64,000 nucleotides of DNA from a virus, in IMG/VR virus record IMGVR_UViG_3300032331_001791, positions 28,148 to 92,147 of that record. The stretch is one strand, 5' to 3'. The position numbers and the translations under genes are program-made. Within the stretch, counting starts at the first letter, position 1; each line of letters opens with the position of its first letter. Below the pieces are notes generated by a model. It searched no databases. It was not told the DNA's origin and saw nothing but the letters and a program-made list of their open reading frames with translations. This document shows positions 36,050-44,345 of this stretch, piece after piece.

Positions 36050-36679
36050 ATGATAAAGAAGATAATTTTTGCAACAGTCCTGTGTCTAGGACTAACCTCA
36101 TGCCCAGGAATTCCTTGGACAGAGGAGCCGGAAACCCCAATTCAACCTCTGGTTATTACAGAATCTAACAATGTAAAACCTGAGGCGGTTGCTGCTCAAA
36201 CAGCAGTTCCTATTCCGATTGAATCTCTTGGAGGAGATGTTGGGGATGCACTTAAGACTGAGTTTGCCAAGCGCGGAACGCAACCTATGCTGACTAGCGC
36301 GGAGCATACTCTGAATACTCCAGGAGCTATGGTGGTTACTTTAGATGCAAACGCAACTAAAGAGATCCTTTCTCCTAGCACTCTTAGCCTAATAACTAAT
36401 GTTGTTGGTGGAGCAGTTCCGGGTTCTCAGCCTTGGATGCAGCTTCTCTTGGTAATTCTACCGTTCTTATCTAGCAGATTCCGTAAGCACACTGTTACGG
36501 CTGTTAAGCGTGTGGTTCCTGGAATTGAAGGACCAAACAATGATGGTAAGATGCCAGACTTCAATGACATTAGAGAGATGGTACACGACCTGACTAAGGC
36601 AGTAACCTTAGCTCCAGTCGAAAGCCAGGATGTTATTACATCAAAGCCTTCAACAAAAAGTTCAATTATTGAAGGTTGA
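36050..36679 (+). CDS. Lipoprotein with internal membrane segment (spanin-like candidate)
   Basis: A 209-aa protein with a lipoprotein signal peptide (lipobox LTSC, Cys at 18) and a hydrophobic segment near 128-141 (PWMQLLLVILPFL) followed by basic residues. One outer-membrane anchor plus one inner-membrane segment is the layout of unimolecular spanins, which fuse the two membranes at lysis. The 65-residue tail after the segment is longer than in known u-spanins. SD GGAG is 7 bases before the ATG; it sits alone between gp32 and a terminator. Role is a hypothesis. Confidence 0.5.
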   Translation: MIKKIIFATVLCLGLTSCPGIPWTEEPETPIQPLVITESNNVKPEAVAAQTAVPIPIESLGGDVGDALKTEFAKRGTQPMLTSAEHTLNTPGAMVVTLDANATKEILSPSTLSLITNVVGGAVPGSQPWMQLLLVILPFLSSRFRKHTVTAVKRVVPGIEGPNNDGKMPDFNDIREMVHDLTKAVTLAPVESQDVITSKPSTKSSIIEG

Positions 36680-36696
36680 TTAAAATTTGAACTATG

Positions 36697-36734
36697 ATAA
36701 GGGTAAGGTTAATAGCCTTACCCTTATTTTTTTT
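36697..36734 (+). terminator. Rho-independent terminator
   Basis: ATAAGGGTAAGG (36697-36708) pairs with CCTTACCCTTAT (36716-36727), 7-base loop, then eight T. The T run ends 2 bases before the next ATG, so the first glycan gene has no leader outside the hairpin. Confidence 0.92.
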
Positions 36735-36736
36735 AT

Positions 36737-37909
36737 ATGAGTGAAAAATTAAAGATATTAGCTTGCCCAGCAAATGAAGGTGGCTGTGCTTATTACAGAA
36801 TAATTGCTCCATACAATAAATTAGCAGAACTTTATCCAGATAAGGTTGAAGTTAGAATGGATTTCAATCCATTAGGAATGGATGCAAAAACTGGACAATG
36901 GATTCCTGATTTTAAATTTGAAAATTTAAAATGGGCTGATGTTGTTGTCGTAGGAAATCTAAGTAATTTTGGTGGAAATTATACTGCACGAATAGTTGGA
37001 AAGGCTAAAGAGTTTGGTAAGTTTGTACATTATGATACTGATGATTTACTTACCGATTTATATGAAGGGCACAGATTATATGGTGTCTATAAAGAAAAGG
37101 GTCTTGGAGACATAACCAAGTTTATTTATCACCATTCAGATTTAGTTTCTGTAACACAAAAAAAGTTTGCGGATAGGATAAAACCATATTGCAAAAGTGT
37201 ACTAGCTGTTATCAAGAATGCTGTAGATTATAATTTACCTTGCTGGAATATGCCAAAACCAAAGATAAAGAAAAACTATTGTAGATTTGGGTGGGCTGGC
37301 GGGATTCACCATGAGCAAGATCTTCATGTGTTTACAGGAGTTCCAGCCATGGTTAATGCAAGAGTAGGAATACAAAACTGTAGATGGGATTTTATTGGTC
37401 ATCCACCCCCAGACACATCCAAAGATGATTGGCAAATAAAAGTATGGGAAAATTATAGAAAACACTTTACACTAGGGATGAAAGGTCCTATTAATTGGGG
37501 TATTCATTATGCTTTGCCAACAGATAGATATGGAATATTCTTTACTCAAATGGATGTCGCACTAGCCCCACTTGAGATGAATGCTTTCAATGATAGTAAA
37601 TCTGAAATAAAAATAGCAGAGTGTGGTAGATATAAAATTCCATTGATCGCTTCTAATGTTGGATGTTATGATGAATGGATAGTAAATGGTAAGACAGGCT
37701 TCCTAATTCCACCTGATGCCCCTAAAACTGAATGGGTTCGCATATTGACACTCGTAGCTAAAAATAAGGAACTAAGGGAGGGTATGGGAGAAGAGCTTCA
37801 TAAGATCACTGAAGCCAATTTTGACCTGAATAAAAATGTAGGATTTAGATTAGACTTATATAACAAATTAATGAGAAAAGTTGAGGTGTCAGCAAATGGA
37901 CAAGAATGA
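36737..37909 (+). CDS. Glycosyltransferase, GT4/GT-B-like
   Basis: A 390-aa protein. ILACPANEGGCAYYRI at the N-terminus, the middle GWAGGIHHEQD and the C-terminal SEIKIAECGRYKIPLIASN / YDEWIVNGKTGFLI are the nucleotide-sugar-binding half of a GT-B enzyme. The E near 293 fits the ExE region. It opens the glycan island directly after a terminator. Sugar and acceptor are unknown; it may decorate virion proteins or modify the host surface. Confidence 0.8.
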   Translation: MSEKLKILACPANEGGCAYYRIIAPYNKLAELYPDKVEVRMDFNPLGMDAKTGQWIPDFKFENLKWADVVVVGNLSNFGGNYTARIVGKAKEFGKFVHYDTDDLLTDLYEGHRLYGVYKEKGLGDITKFIYHHSDLVSVTQKKFADRIKPYCKSVLAVIKNAVDYNLPCWNMPKPKIKKNYCRFGWAGGIHHEQDLHVFTGVPAMVNARVGIQNCRWDFIGHPPPDTSKDDWQIKVWENYRKHFTLGMKGPINWGIHYALPTDRYGIFFTQMDVALAPLEMNAFNDSKSEIKIAECGRYKIPLIASNVGCYDEWIVNGKTGFLIPPDAPKTEWVRILTLVAKNKELREGMGEELHKITEANFDLNKNVGFRLDLYNKLMRKVEVSANGQE

Positions 37910-38498
37910 ATTGATGACGGTTGTAATTAGAACAATAGGAAGACCTACTCTAAAAAATGCTATAGAATCTGCTTTAACTGAGTTTGGAAGAGTTGTTGTT
38001 GTCGCTGATGCTATAGATTTAGATTTTTCTACACTACCGAAAGATAATGTGGTTTATCTAAAAACTGGATGGAAATTTGATAAGTATGGAAGTGCTGCTA
38101 TCAATATGGGAGCATATGCTTGCTCAACTCCTTATTTTTGTCTATTAGACGATGACGATGAATTTGCTCCTGGGGCTGGAGAATATATGAAAAATAAAGT
38201 TTTTTCTGAACCAGATATTGATATTTGGATTCCTGGGCTACAATTTAACAATGGATTGCAACTATGTCTTGACTCAAAGAGAGGAGTTGAGATGGGTAAT
38301 GTAGCAGTTCCAACATACAAGACTAAGCTATTATTCTTGCTGCCCTTCTATAAGGGCCTTGTAGGACAGAATGCAGATTATACTGACTGTCATCACTTGA
38401 TGGTTTTAGAAAAGCTTGGAGCAAAAATTAAGTGGTATGAAAAACTATTATATTTAGTAAGACCTAAATTGGAAGGTACAAACGGAAGAGGATTATGA
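37896..38498 (+). CDS. Glycosyltransferase, GT2/GT-A-like
   Basis: A 200-aa protein from ATG 37896, with GAGG 9 bases upstream; the in-frame TTG at 37881 was not used. TVVIRTIGRPTLKNAIESAL is the Rossmann start and CLLDDDDEF (about 91-99) is the DxD metal site. It overlaps the previous gene by 14 bases and the next by 4. Lacks a long acceptor domain. Confidence 0.75.
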   Translation: MDKNELMTVVIRTIGRPTLKNAIESALTEFGRVVVVADAIDLDFSTLPKDNVVYLKTGWKFDKYGSAAINMGAYACSTPYFCLLDDDDEFAPGAGEYMKNKVFSEPDIDIWIPGLQFNNGLQLCLDSKRGVEMGNVAVPTYKTKLLFLLPFYKGLVGQNADYTDCHHLMVLEKLGAKIKWYEKLLYLVRPKLEGTNGRGL

Positions 38499-39187
38499 TA
38501 ACTTTAATTTGTTCAAATTATAATTCTGATAAATGGATTGATGGATATTTAGAAAGCTTAAATTCTCAAATATTAAATAAATTTAGTATAATATTTGTTG
38601 ACGCTAATTCTTCAGATGGATCTCTTGAAAAAATAAAGAAATTTAATTTTCGTCAAGGAATACAAGTAAAAATTATTGAATATAAGACAAAAATTGGATT
38701 ATATGATGCTTGGAATGCTGCAATAGATTTATCTGAAACAGATTATGTAATGAATTATAATACTGATGATAGATTATTTCCAGCAGCACTACTAGCTTTA
38801 ACTTCATATGCTATAAAGTATCCTGAAGTGGATATTTTTTATCAAAATGCATTTGTAACTTATTCTGAAAAACATGATTCTTTAGATAGTTATTTTATTT
38901 TTGAAAAAAATCATACACATGAAAAACTTTTAAATGGATGTTATTGTGGACCATTCCCGCTTTTAAAAAAGAAAGCATTAGAAAGTGTTGGAAAATTTAA
39001 TCAGAAATATACAATGTCTGGAGATTATGATATGTGGCTAAGATTGTCTAAGGCGAGGAAAAAATTCTATAGAATAGATGAATATTTAGGATCATATTAT
39101 AGAAATCCAACAGGATTGAGCACAAATCCAGAAACCAGGAATAAACAATGGTTAGAAGATTGTGAAATTAGGGAACTAAATAAATGA
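38495..39187 (+). CDS. Glycosyltransferase family 2
   Basis: A 230-aa GT-A enzyme. MITLICSNYNSDKWIDGYL opens the fold, FVDANSSDGS is the nucleotide loop, NYNTDDR (about 87-93) the metal DxD-like site, and MSGDYDMWLRLSK (about 177-189) the acceptor-side ED-type motif. ATGA-coupled on both sides within the glycan operon. Confidence 0.85.
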   Translation: MITLICSNYNSDKWIDGYLESLNSQILNKFSIIFVDANSSDGSLEKIKKFNFRQGIQVKIIEYKTKIGLYDAWNAAIDLSETDYVMNYNTDDRLFPAALLALTSYAIKYPEVDIFYQNAFVTYSEKHDSLDSYFIFEKNHTHEKLLNGCYCGPFPLLKKKALESVGKFNQKYTMSGDYDMWLRLSKARKKFYRIDEYLGSYYRNPTGLSTNPETRNKQWLEDCEIRELNK

Positions 39188-39744
39188 AAAAACTATCAAT
39201 ACTAATTTTATCTTTAGAAAACCGAAAAAGTTATTTAGATAGATTATTGACTATCTTAAATCCTCAAATAACTGAAGAAGTTGAAGTTCTAATAGAGTTA
39301 GATAAAGGTGAATCTTCTATAGGTAAAAAGCGTAATAATCTTCTTCAGAAAAGCTGCGGAGATTATATTTGTTTTGTAGATGATGATGATTTAGTTTCAC
39401 ACGATTATGTTTCTAAAATTCTTAAAGCTATAGAAAAAAATCCTGATGTGGTTGGGATGCATTTACTACATTTCAATGATAATCAATTAGCAGGATTTAC
39501 TTACCACAGTTTAAACTACAGAACTTGGTTTGAAAATAGAGATTTGACACTAGGATTCATGAGATATTACAGAAATCCAAATCACTTGAATCCCGTGAAA
39601 CGAGAATATGCTTTAAATGTTGGATTCCCTGAAATTTCTATGGGAGAAGATAAAGTATATTCGCAAAATATTTTAAGATACTTAAACAAAGAACAGTATA
39701 TTTTTGAACCAATATACTATTATATGTTTAGGAGTATAAAATGA
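39184..39744 (+). CDS. Glycosyltransferase family 2-like
   Basis: A 186-aa short GT-A protein. LSILILSLENRKSYLDRLL starts the fold; IGKKRNNLLQKSCGDYICF leads into VDDDDLV (DxD). GEDKVYSQN near the end corresponds to the catalytic Asp/Glu motif. Shorter than typical GT2 enzymes but with key motifs intact. Confidence 0.75.
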   Translation: MKKLSILILSLENRKSYLDRLLTILNPQITEEVEVLIELDKGESSIGKKRNNLLQKSCGDYICFVDDDDLVSHDYVSKILKAIEKNPDVVGMHLLHFNDNQLAGFTYHSLNYRTWFENRDLTLGFMRYYRNPNHLNPVKREYALNVGFPEISMGEDKVYSQNILRYLNKEQYIFEPIYYYMFRSIK

Positions 39745-40433
39745 CTTACTATTACCCTCAGGGAAATGCATACGATATAATACAACAAGATGTAGAATCT
39801 AATTTTAATGTTTTAATTAATAAATCTAAGGAAGATATAAAAAATATAGTGATTATTGGTGCTTACCATGGATATGAAATAAATCGGTTGTTATATTATT
39901 ATCCTAATTGCACTATTTATGCTTTTGAAGCAGTTCCCCAGCACTATCAAATATTATCAAAAACATTTGCTCATAATTCTAGAGTAAAAACATTTAACAA
40001 AGCAATATCTGATGTTATTGAAGAAACAGATTTTTTTGAACTCGGGAATGGCGGGGAAGGTTCAGGTTCACTGCTAAAATTCACAGGAACTGAATTAGGT
40101 CACCCATTCAAAATAAAAGAAATATTAAAAATAAAAACTACTACACTTAAAGAAGAATTACAAGATTTAAAAATAGATTTATTATGGGTAGATGTACAAG
40201 GTGCAGAGTTGAAAGTATTAAAAGGCGCAAACTTACATAATTATGAATCTTTATTTTTAGAAATTCATACACATGATTTTATTAATGTTTGGGATAAACA
40301 ATTATATGAAGGTCAATGTTATAAAGAAGACTTAGAATCCTATTTGTCAGATTTTGCCCTGCATTCAATAGGACTAGATAATTCTGCGGGTAATGGGCAA
40401 GGTAATTCTTTTTGGATTAAGAAATCACTGTGA
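39741..40433 (+). CDS. FkbM-family methyltransferase
   Basis: A 230-aa SAM-dependent methyltransferase. IVIIGAYHGYEINRLL is the SAM loop, YAFEAVPQHYQIL the motif II acidic strand, and LLWVDVQGAELKVLKGA (about 152-168) the signature of FkbM enzymes, which O-methylate sugars. Placed among glycosyltransferases, it probably caps glycan chains. Confidence 0.85.
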   Translation: MTYYYPQGNAYDIIQQDVESNFNVLINKSKEDIKNIVIIGAYHGYEINRLLYYYPNCTIYAFEAVPQHYQILSKTFAHNSRVKTFNKAISDVIEETDFFELGNGGEGSGSLLKFTGTELGHPFKIKEILKIKTTTLKEELQDLKIDLLWVDVQGAELKVLKGANLHNYESLFLEIHTHDFINVWDKQLYEGQCYKEDLESYLSDFALHSIGLDNSAGNGQGNSFWIKKSL

Positions 40434-41167
40434 AAAAATTATTATTAATTCAGCCCGGAGCTTTTGGAGATATTTTTGTTTGTGCTCCAATAGCAAAATG
40501 GTATTACGATAAAGGATACGAAGTTCATTGGCCTGTTACACAAAAATTTATACCTACTCTAAGTTATTTTGACTATGTAAAACCAATTATTTTATCTGAA
40601 GAAGTTTTACACCCTGATTGGCTCAGATCCGATGTAATGAAAATCTTACCTATATTAGATCAGTATGATAAAGTATTAAATTTAGCCGACAGAGGTCCGC
40701 ACCCAACTGCACAACGAATAGGTTTAGAAAATTTTGAACAATGTAAATATAGATTATCAGAAGTCCCTTTTACAGAAAAAAATAATTTAATATGGAAAAG
40801 AAATATTAAAAAAGAAGAAGAGTTAATAAAAAAACTTCAAATAGATGTAACTAAACCTTATGCTTTAGTTCATAATATTGATTCAAGAAATGAATCTTCT
40901 ATACTGCCAAAAATAAATATTCCTATTATACAAGTAACACAGGTAAAAGACTATAATATATTAGATTGGTACAGTATTATTCTTAATGCAAAAGAGATAT
41001 ACTGTTTAGAAAGTTCAATCCATCAATTTATTGATGGATTTATTACTACTTTAAAAAGTAGTAATTATTTATTAAAAAGACCTGTAACAGAAGAAGGATG
41101 TAGATTTACAGTGTCTTCAAATTGGAAGCTAGATTACATAGGAAAAAATTCAATAATAAGAGGATAA
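40430..41167 (+). CDS. GT9-like (heptosyltransferase-type) glycosyltransferase
   Basis: A 245-aa protein with a GTG start overlapping the FkbM stop (GTGA). KKLLLIQPGAFGDIFVCAPI is the GT9 N-terminal pattern; YALVHNIDSRNES and an IYCLESSIHQFIDGF segment (about 187-201) correspond to the C-terminal binding half. Shorter than bacterial heptosyltransferases (about 340 aa), so likely a reduced form. Confidence 0.6.
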   Translation: MKKLLLIQPGAFGDIFVCAPIAKWYYDKGYEVHWPVTQKFIPTLSYFDYVKPIILSEEVLHPDWLRSDVMKILPILDQYDKVLNLADRGPHPTAQRIGLENFEQCKYRLSEVPFTEKNNLIWKRNIKKEEELIKKLQIDVTKPYALVHNIDSRNESSILPKINIPIIQVTQVKDYNILDWYSIILNAKEIYCLESSIHQFIDGFITTLKSSNYLLKRPVTEEGCRFTVSSNWKLDYIGKNSIIRG

Positions 41168-41168
41168 T

Positions 41169-42143
41169 ATGAAATATTTGATTACAGGAATAACTGGGTT
41201 TGCTGGCCCACATTTAGCTAATCTTTTAATAGAAGAAGGTCATGAAGTTCATGGATTGATTAGAGGAAGTAATGGAATGGAAACAGATATTTTAGATGTT
41301 GTGCCATTCTCTAATTTTCAAAAGATAACATTTGTTTATGGAGATCTAACTGATAGATCTAGGATGGATAAAATTATTGGAAAAGAAAAGTATAATGGTA
41401 TTTTTCACTTAGCTGCTCAATCACACCCACCAACAAGTTTCTCAGACCCTGTTGGAACATTTATGACAAATGTTCAAGGATCTGTAAATTTAATTGAAGC
41501 TGTAGTAGAATATAGTCCAACTACTAAATTTATGTTTTGTTCTACCTCGGAAGTGTATGGGAATACTGGTAAAGATGGAAGGATGTTAAAAGAAACGGAT
41601 CCTATTTTACCATCTAACCCTTATGGTAATTCAAAAGCAGCTATAGATCTTTATCTACAAGAAAGATTTACTAACAATAAGATAAATGGATTTATCACTA
41701 GAGCATTTTCTCATACTGGTCCAAGAAGAGGTAGAACATTTTCTATTTCTTCAGATGCCTTTCAGTTGGCTAAAGGTTTACAGGATAATATATTAAAAGT
41801 TGGTAATCTTACTACAACAAGAGTTGTGATGGATGTGAGAGATACTGTAAAAGCTTATTATCTTTTAATGATAAACGAAGGATCTAATAAAAAGATATAT
41901 AATGTTTGTGGCGATATCCCAAGGAAAATGGAATTTTTCACAGATATGCTTATTAGTATTCATGGTAAACCAGTCACAAAAGAAATAGAACCTAACTTCT
42001 GGAGGCCACATGATATTTTTTATCAACATGGTGATGTTTCTGAATTGAAGTCTCTTACTGGATGGACACCAGAGTTTGATATTAATACTACGCTCACTGA
42101 TTTGTATACTTACTGGGAAACAAAATTCTCAGCCAAGGGGTAA
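41169..42143 (+). CDS. gmd: GDP-mannose 4,6-dehydratase-like SDR enzyme
   Basis: A 324-aa extended SDR. TGITGFAGPHLANLL is the NAD(P) loop, GDLTDRS follows, IFHLAAQSHPP the middle motif, STSEVYGN the catalytic Ser/Thr-Glu region and YGNSKAAID the Tyr-x3-Lys pair. HTGPRRG and DVRDTVKAYYLL fit Gmd-type enzymes, making GDP-4-keto-6-deoxymannose for fucose, rhamnose or perosamine routes. No fucose synthase is visible. Confidence 0.8.
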   Translation: MKYLITGITGFAGPHLANLLIEEGHEVHGLIRGSNGMETDILDVVPFSNFQKITFVYGDLTDRSRMDKIIGKEKYNGIFHLAAQSHPPTSFSDPVGTFMTNVQGSVNLIEAVVEYSPTTKFMFCSTSEVYGNTGKDGRMLKETDPILPSNPYGNSKAAIDLYLQERFTNNKINGFITRAFSHTGPRRGRTFSISSDAFQLAKGLQDNILKVGNLTTTRVVMDVRDTVKAYYLLMINEGSNKKIYNVCGDIPRKMEFFTDMLISIHGKPVTKEIEPNFWRPHDIFYQHGDVSELKSLTGWTPEFDINTTLTDLYTYWETKFSAKG

Positions 42144-42146
42144 TAT

Positions 42147-42734
42147 ATGGGGGAACTATACTTACACAATTTACAAAATTATATAGATCAATATAATTGT
42201 AGATATTTCATTGAGACTGGATCTGGTAAAGGCACTGGTATAACCCACGCACTAAAATACAATTTTGAAAAATTGTATAGCATAGAGATTATTGAGGATT
42301 TATATAATTATTGTAATTCAAAATTTATAGATTCTAGATTATCATTTATAAATGATAATTCAATCAATGGATTGTCTTCTATTTTGAATTTGGTTGATGA
42401 TAAACCTTGTTTATTTTGGCTCGATGCTCATTTCCCGGGGGCTGATTTTCATTATAATTCATATGACCATCTTTCAGAAGTTCCAGAACTTCATAAACCT
42501 TTAAAGCAAGAGATAAATATTATTAAAAATTTAAGACCGTTGTCCAAGGATGTTTTTATAATTGATGACTTACAGATTTATGAAGAAGGGCCATTTGAGT
42601 TATTGAATAAAGATTTTAAGAATAAATACGGAGAAAATGGTATAGATTTTATTACAGATTCATACAAAGAAACTCATAATTTTACCAGAGATTATAGGCA
42701 TCAAGGGTTTCTAATTTTAACACCTAAAAACTAA
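42147..42734 (+). CDS. Putative class I SAM methyltransferase-like protein
   Basis: A 195-aa protein. YFIETGSGKGTGITHAL (about 19-35) resembles the SAM glycine loop and LYSIEIIEDLYNYC the following acidic strand; CLFWLDAHFPG and VFIIDDLQIYEEGP follow. This resembles sugar or cell-wall-modifying methyltransferase-like domains often found in O-antigen clusters. Activity is inferred. Confidence 0.55.
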   Translation: MGELYLHNLQNYIDQYNCRYFIETGSGKGTGITHALKYNFEKLYSIEIIEDLYNYCNSKFIDSRLSFINDNSINGLSSILNLVDDKPCLFWLDAHFPGADFHYNSYDHLSEVPELHKPLKQEINIIKNLRPLSKDVFIIDDLQIYEEGPFELLNKDFKNKYGENGIDFITDSYKETHNFTRDYRHQGFLILTPKN

Positions 42735-42736
42735 CC

Positions 42737-43342
42737 ATGGAAAATAGAATATTTAATTCTTTTAATTCGGAAAGAATAGTAGAAGTTTTATTCATTTGTG
42801 AAATCTTAAAAAAATATTTTGAAGGGCAAAAGTTGCTAGATGTTGGAGGTATCCCAACTAATCATTCTTTTAATTCATCTATATATGAAACCATAAAAAA
42901 TTTAAATATTCAACATGATATAGCAGACTTTAGAGGAGGGAAGTACTCAGGTGATTTTGTAACTATAAAAATTGATGAATCGTATGATTTTATTATGTTT
43001 CTATCAAGTCTTGAACATTTTCCTCAATGCACTGAAGGTGATTTAATTTTTAGAGATAATGAAGACAGGAAAGGTTATTTGAAAGCATTAAGCATATTAA
43101 AAGATAAGGGAAAAATTATTTTAACTATACCTTTTGGAAAATTTAGATGGCAACCTTACCATCAAAATTACGATTTAGAAGCTATAATGAGATTAACAGA
43201 GGGATCTAAGATAATAGAATCGTATACTTATAAACTTAGTGGAGACAACTATTGGGAGTTAACTGATCCCAAATTGATGGGAGAAGTTTTGTACACAGAT
43301 AAAGCCTACGGTGTAGGTTGTTTTCTATTGGAGAAACTATGA
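42737..43342 (+). CDS. SAM-dependent methyltransferase
   Basis: A 201-aa protein. KLLDVGGIPTN is motif I, YDFIMFLSSLEHFP (about 83-96) motif IV with the typical SLEH, and GKIILTIPFG motif V. Belongs to the Methyltransf_11/23-like group. It overlaps the epimerase gene by 4 bases (ATG 43339). Probably modifies sugars. Confidence 0.7.
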   Translation: MENRIFNSFNSERIVEVLFICEILKKYFEGQKLLDVGGIPTNHSFNSSIYETIKNLNIQHDIADFRGGKYSGDFVTIKIDESYDFIMFLSSLEHFPQCTEGDLIFRDNEDRKGYLKALSILKDKGKIILTIPFGKFRWQPYHQNYDLEAIMRLTEGSKIIESYTYKLSGDNYWELTDPKLMGEVLYTDKAYGVGCFLLEKL

Positions 43343-44319
43343 AAAAGAAAATACTAATTTGTGGTGGTGGTGGATTTATTGGACATCATCTTGCTCGTAG
43401 ACTTCACAATCAAGGACATATAGTCGTTGTTGCTGACATAAAATATGAAAATGAATATCTAAGAGCAGATAAATTTTGCAAGACTTATATATCAGTAAAT
43501 CTTACAAAAGAATCTGGTTGGGAAACATTAGACAGAATATACCAGGGCTTTGATGAAGTTTATCAGTTAGCAGCAGATATGGGTGGGGCAGGATATATCT
43601 TTACAGGAGAAAATGATTTCAATGTAATGACTAACTCTGCTCAAATAAATCTTCATGCTGTGAATTGGGCAGTAATATGGAAAGCAAAAATCTTCTATTC
43701 TAGCTCTGCGTGTATGTATCCAGCATATAACCAGGAGGATCCTAGCAATCCAAACTGCAAGGAAGACTCAGCTTATCCAGCAGCCCCAGACTCAGAGTAT
43801 GGATGGGAGAAGCTATTCTCAGAAAGACTTTATCTAACAGCTAACCGAAATATGGGATTACAAGTTCGTATTGCTAGATTTCATAATATCTTTGGACCAG
43901 AAGGTACTTGGAATGGCGGTAAGGAGAAGGCTCCTGCTGCTATTTGTAGAAAGGTAGCTGAAGCTAAGAACGGCGGCACAATAGAGATTTGGGGAGATGG
44001 ACTACAAACCAGATCTTTCCTCTACATTGATGAGTGTGTAGAAGGTATTCTTAGACTAATGGAATTAGACTTCCCTGGTCCAGTTAATATTGGATCTGAT
44101 GAGATGATTGCTATTAATGATTTAGCTAGTATGGTGATTAAATTATCTGGAAAAAATATAACTGTGAAAAATATTCCAGGTCCGCAAGGAGTTAGGGGTA
44201 GAAATAGCGATAATGAACTCATATTCAAGAAATTGCAATGGAGACCTACCCAACCTCTAGAAGTTGGAATGAAAAAGACTTTTGAATGGATAAACAATCA
44301 AGTTAGTAATAGTATATAA
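43339..44319 (+). CDS. GDP-mannose 3,5-epimerase-like enzyme
   Basis: A 326-aa extended SDR from ATG 43339 (GGAG 7 bases upstream; upstream TTG rejected). ICGGGGFIGHHLA is the cofactor loop; AADMGGAGYIF, SSACMYPAYNQ, YGWEKLFSERLY (Tyr-x3-Lys), RFHNIFGPEGTWNGGKEKAPAA and WGDGLQTRSFLYIDECV reproduce the plant/bacterial GME signature closely. This enzyme makes GDP-L-galactose or GDP-L-gulose. Together with the Gmd-like enzyme it implies phage-directed GDP-sugar supply for the island's transferases. Confidence 0.87.
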   Translation: MKKKILICGGGGFIGHHLARRLHNQGHIVVVADIKYENEYLRADKFCKTYISVNLTKESGWETLDRIYQGFDEVYQLAADMGGAGYIFTGENDFNVMTNSAQINLHAVNWAVIWKAKIFYSSSACMYPAYNQEDPSNPNCKEDSAYPAAPDSEYGWEKLFSERLYLTANRNMGLQVRIARFHNIFGPEGTWNGGKEKAPAAICRKVAEAKNGGTIEIWGDGLQTRSFLYIDECVEGILRLMELDFPGPVNIGSDEMIAINDLASMVIKLSGKNITVKNIPGPQGVRGRNSDNELIFKKLQWRPTQPLEVGMKKTFEWINNQVSNSI

Positions 44320-44345
44320 CTATGAAGCCAAGCTTCAGGAGTTAT

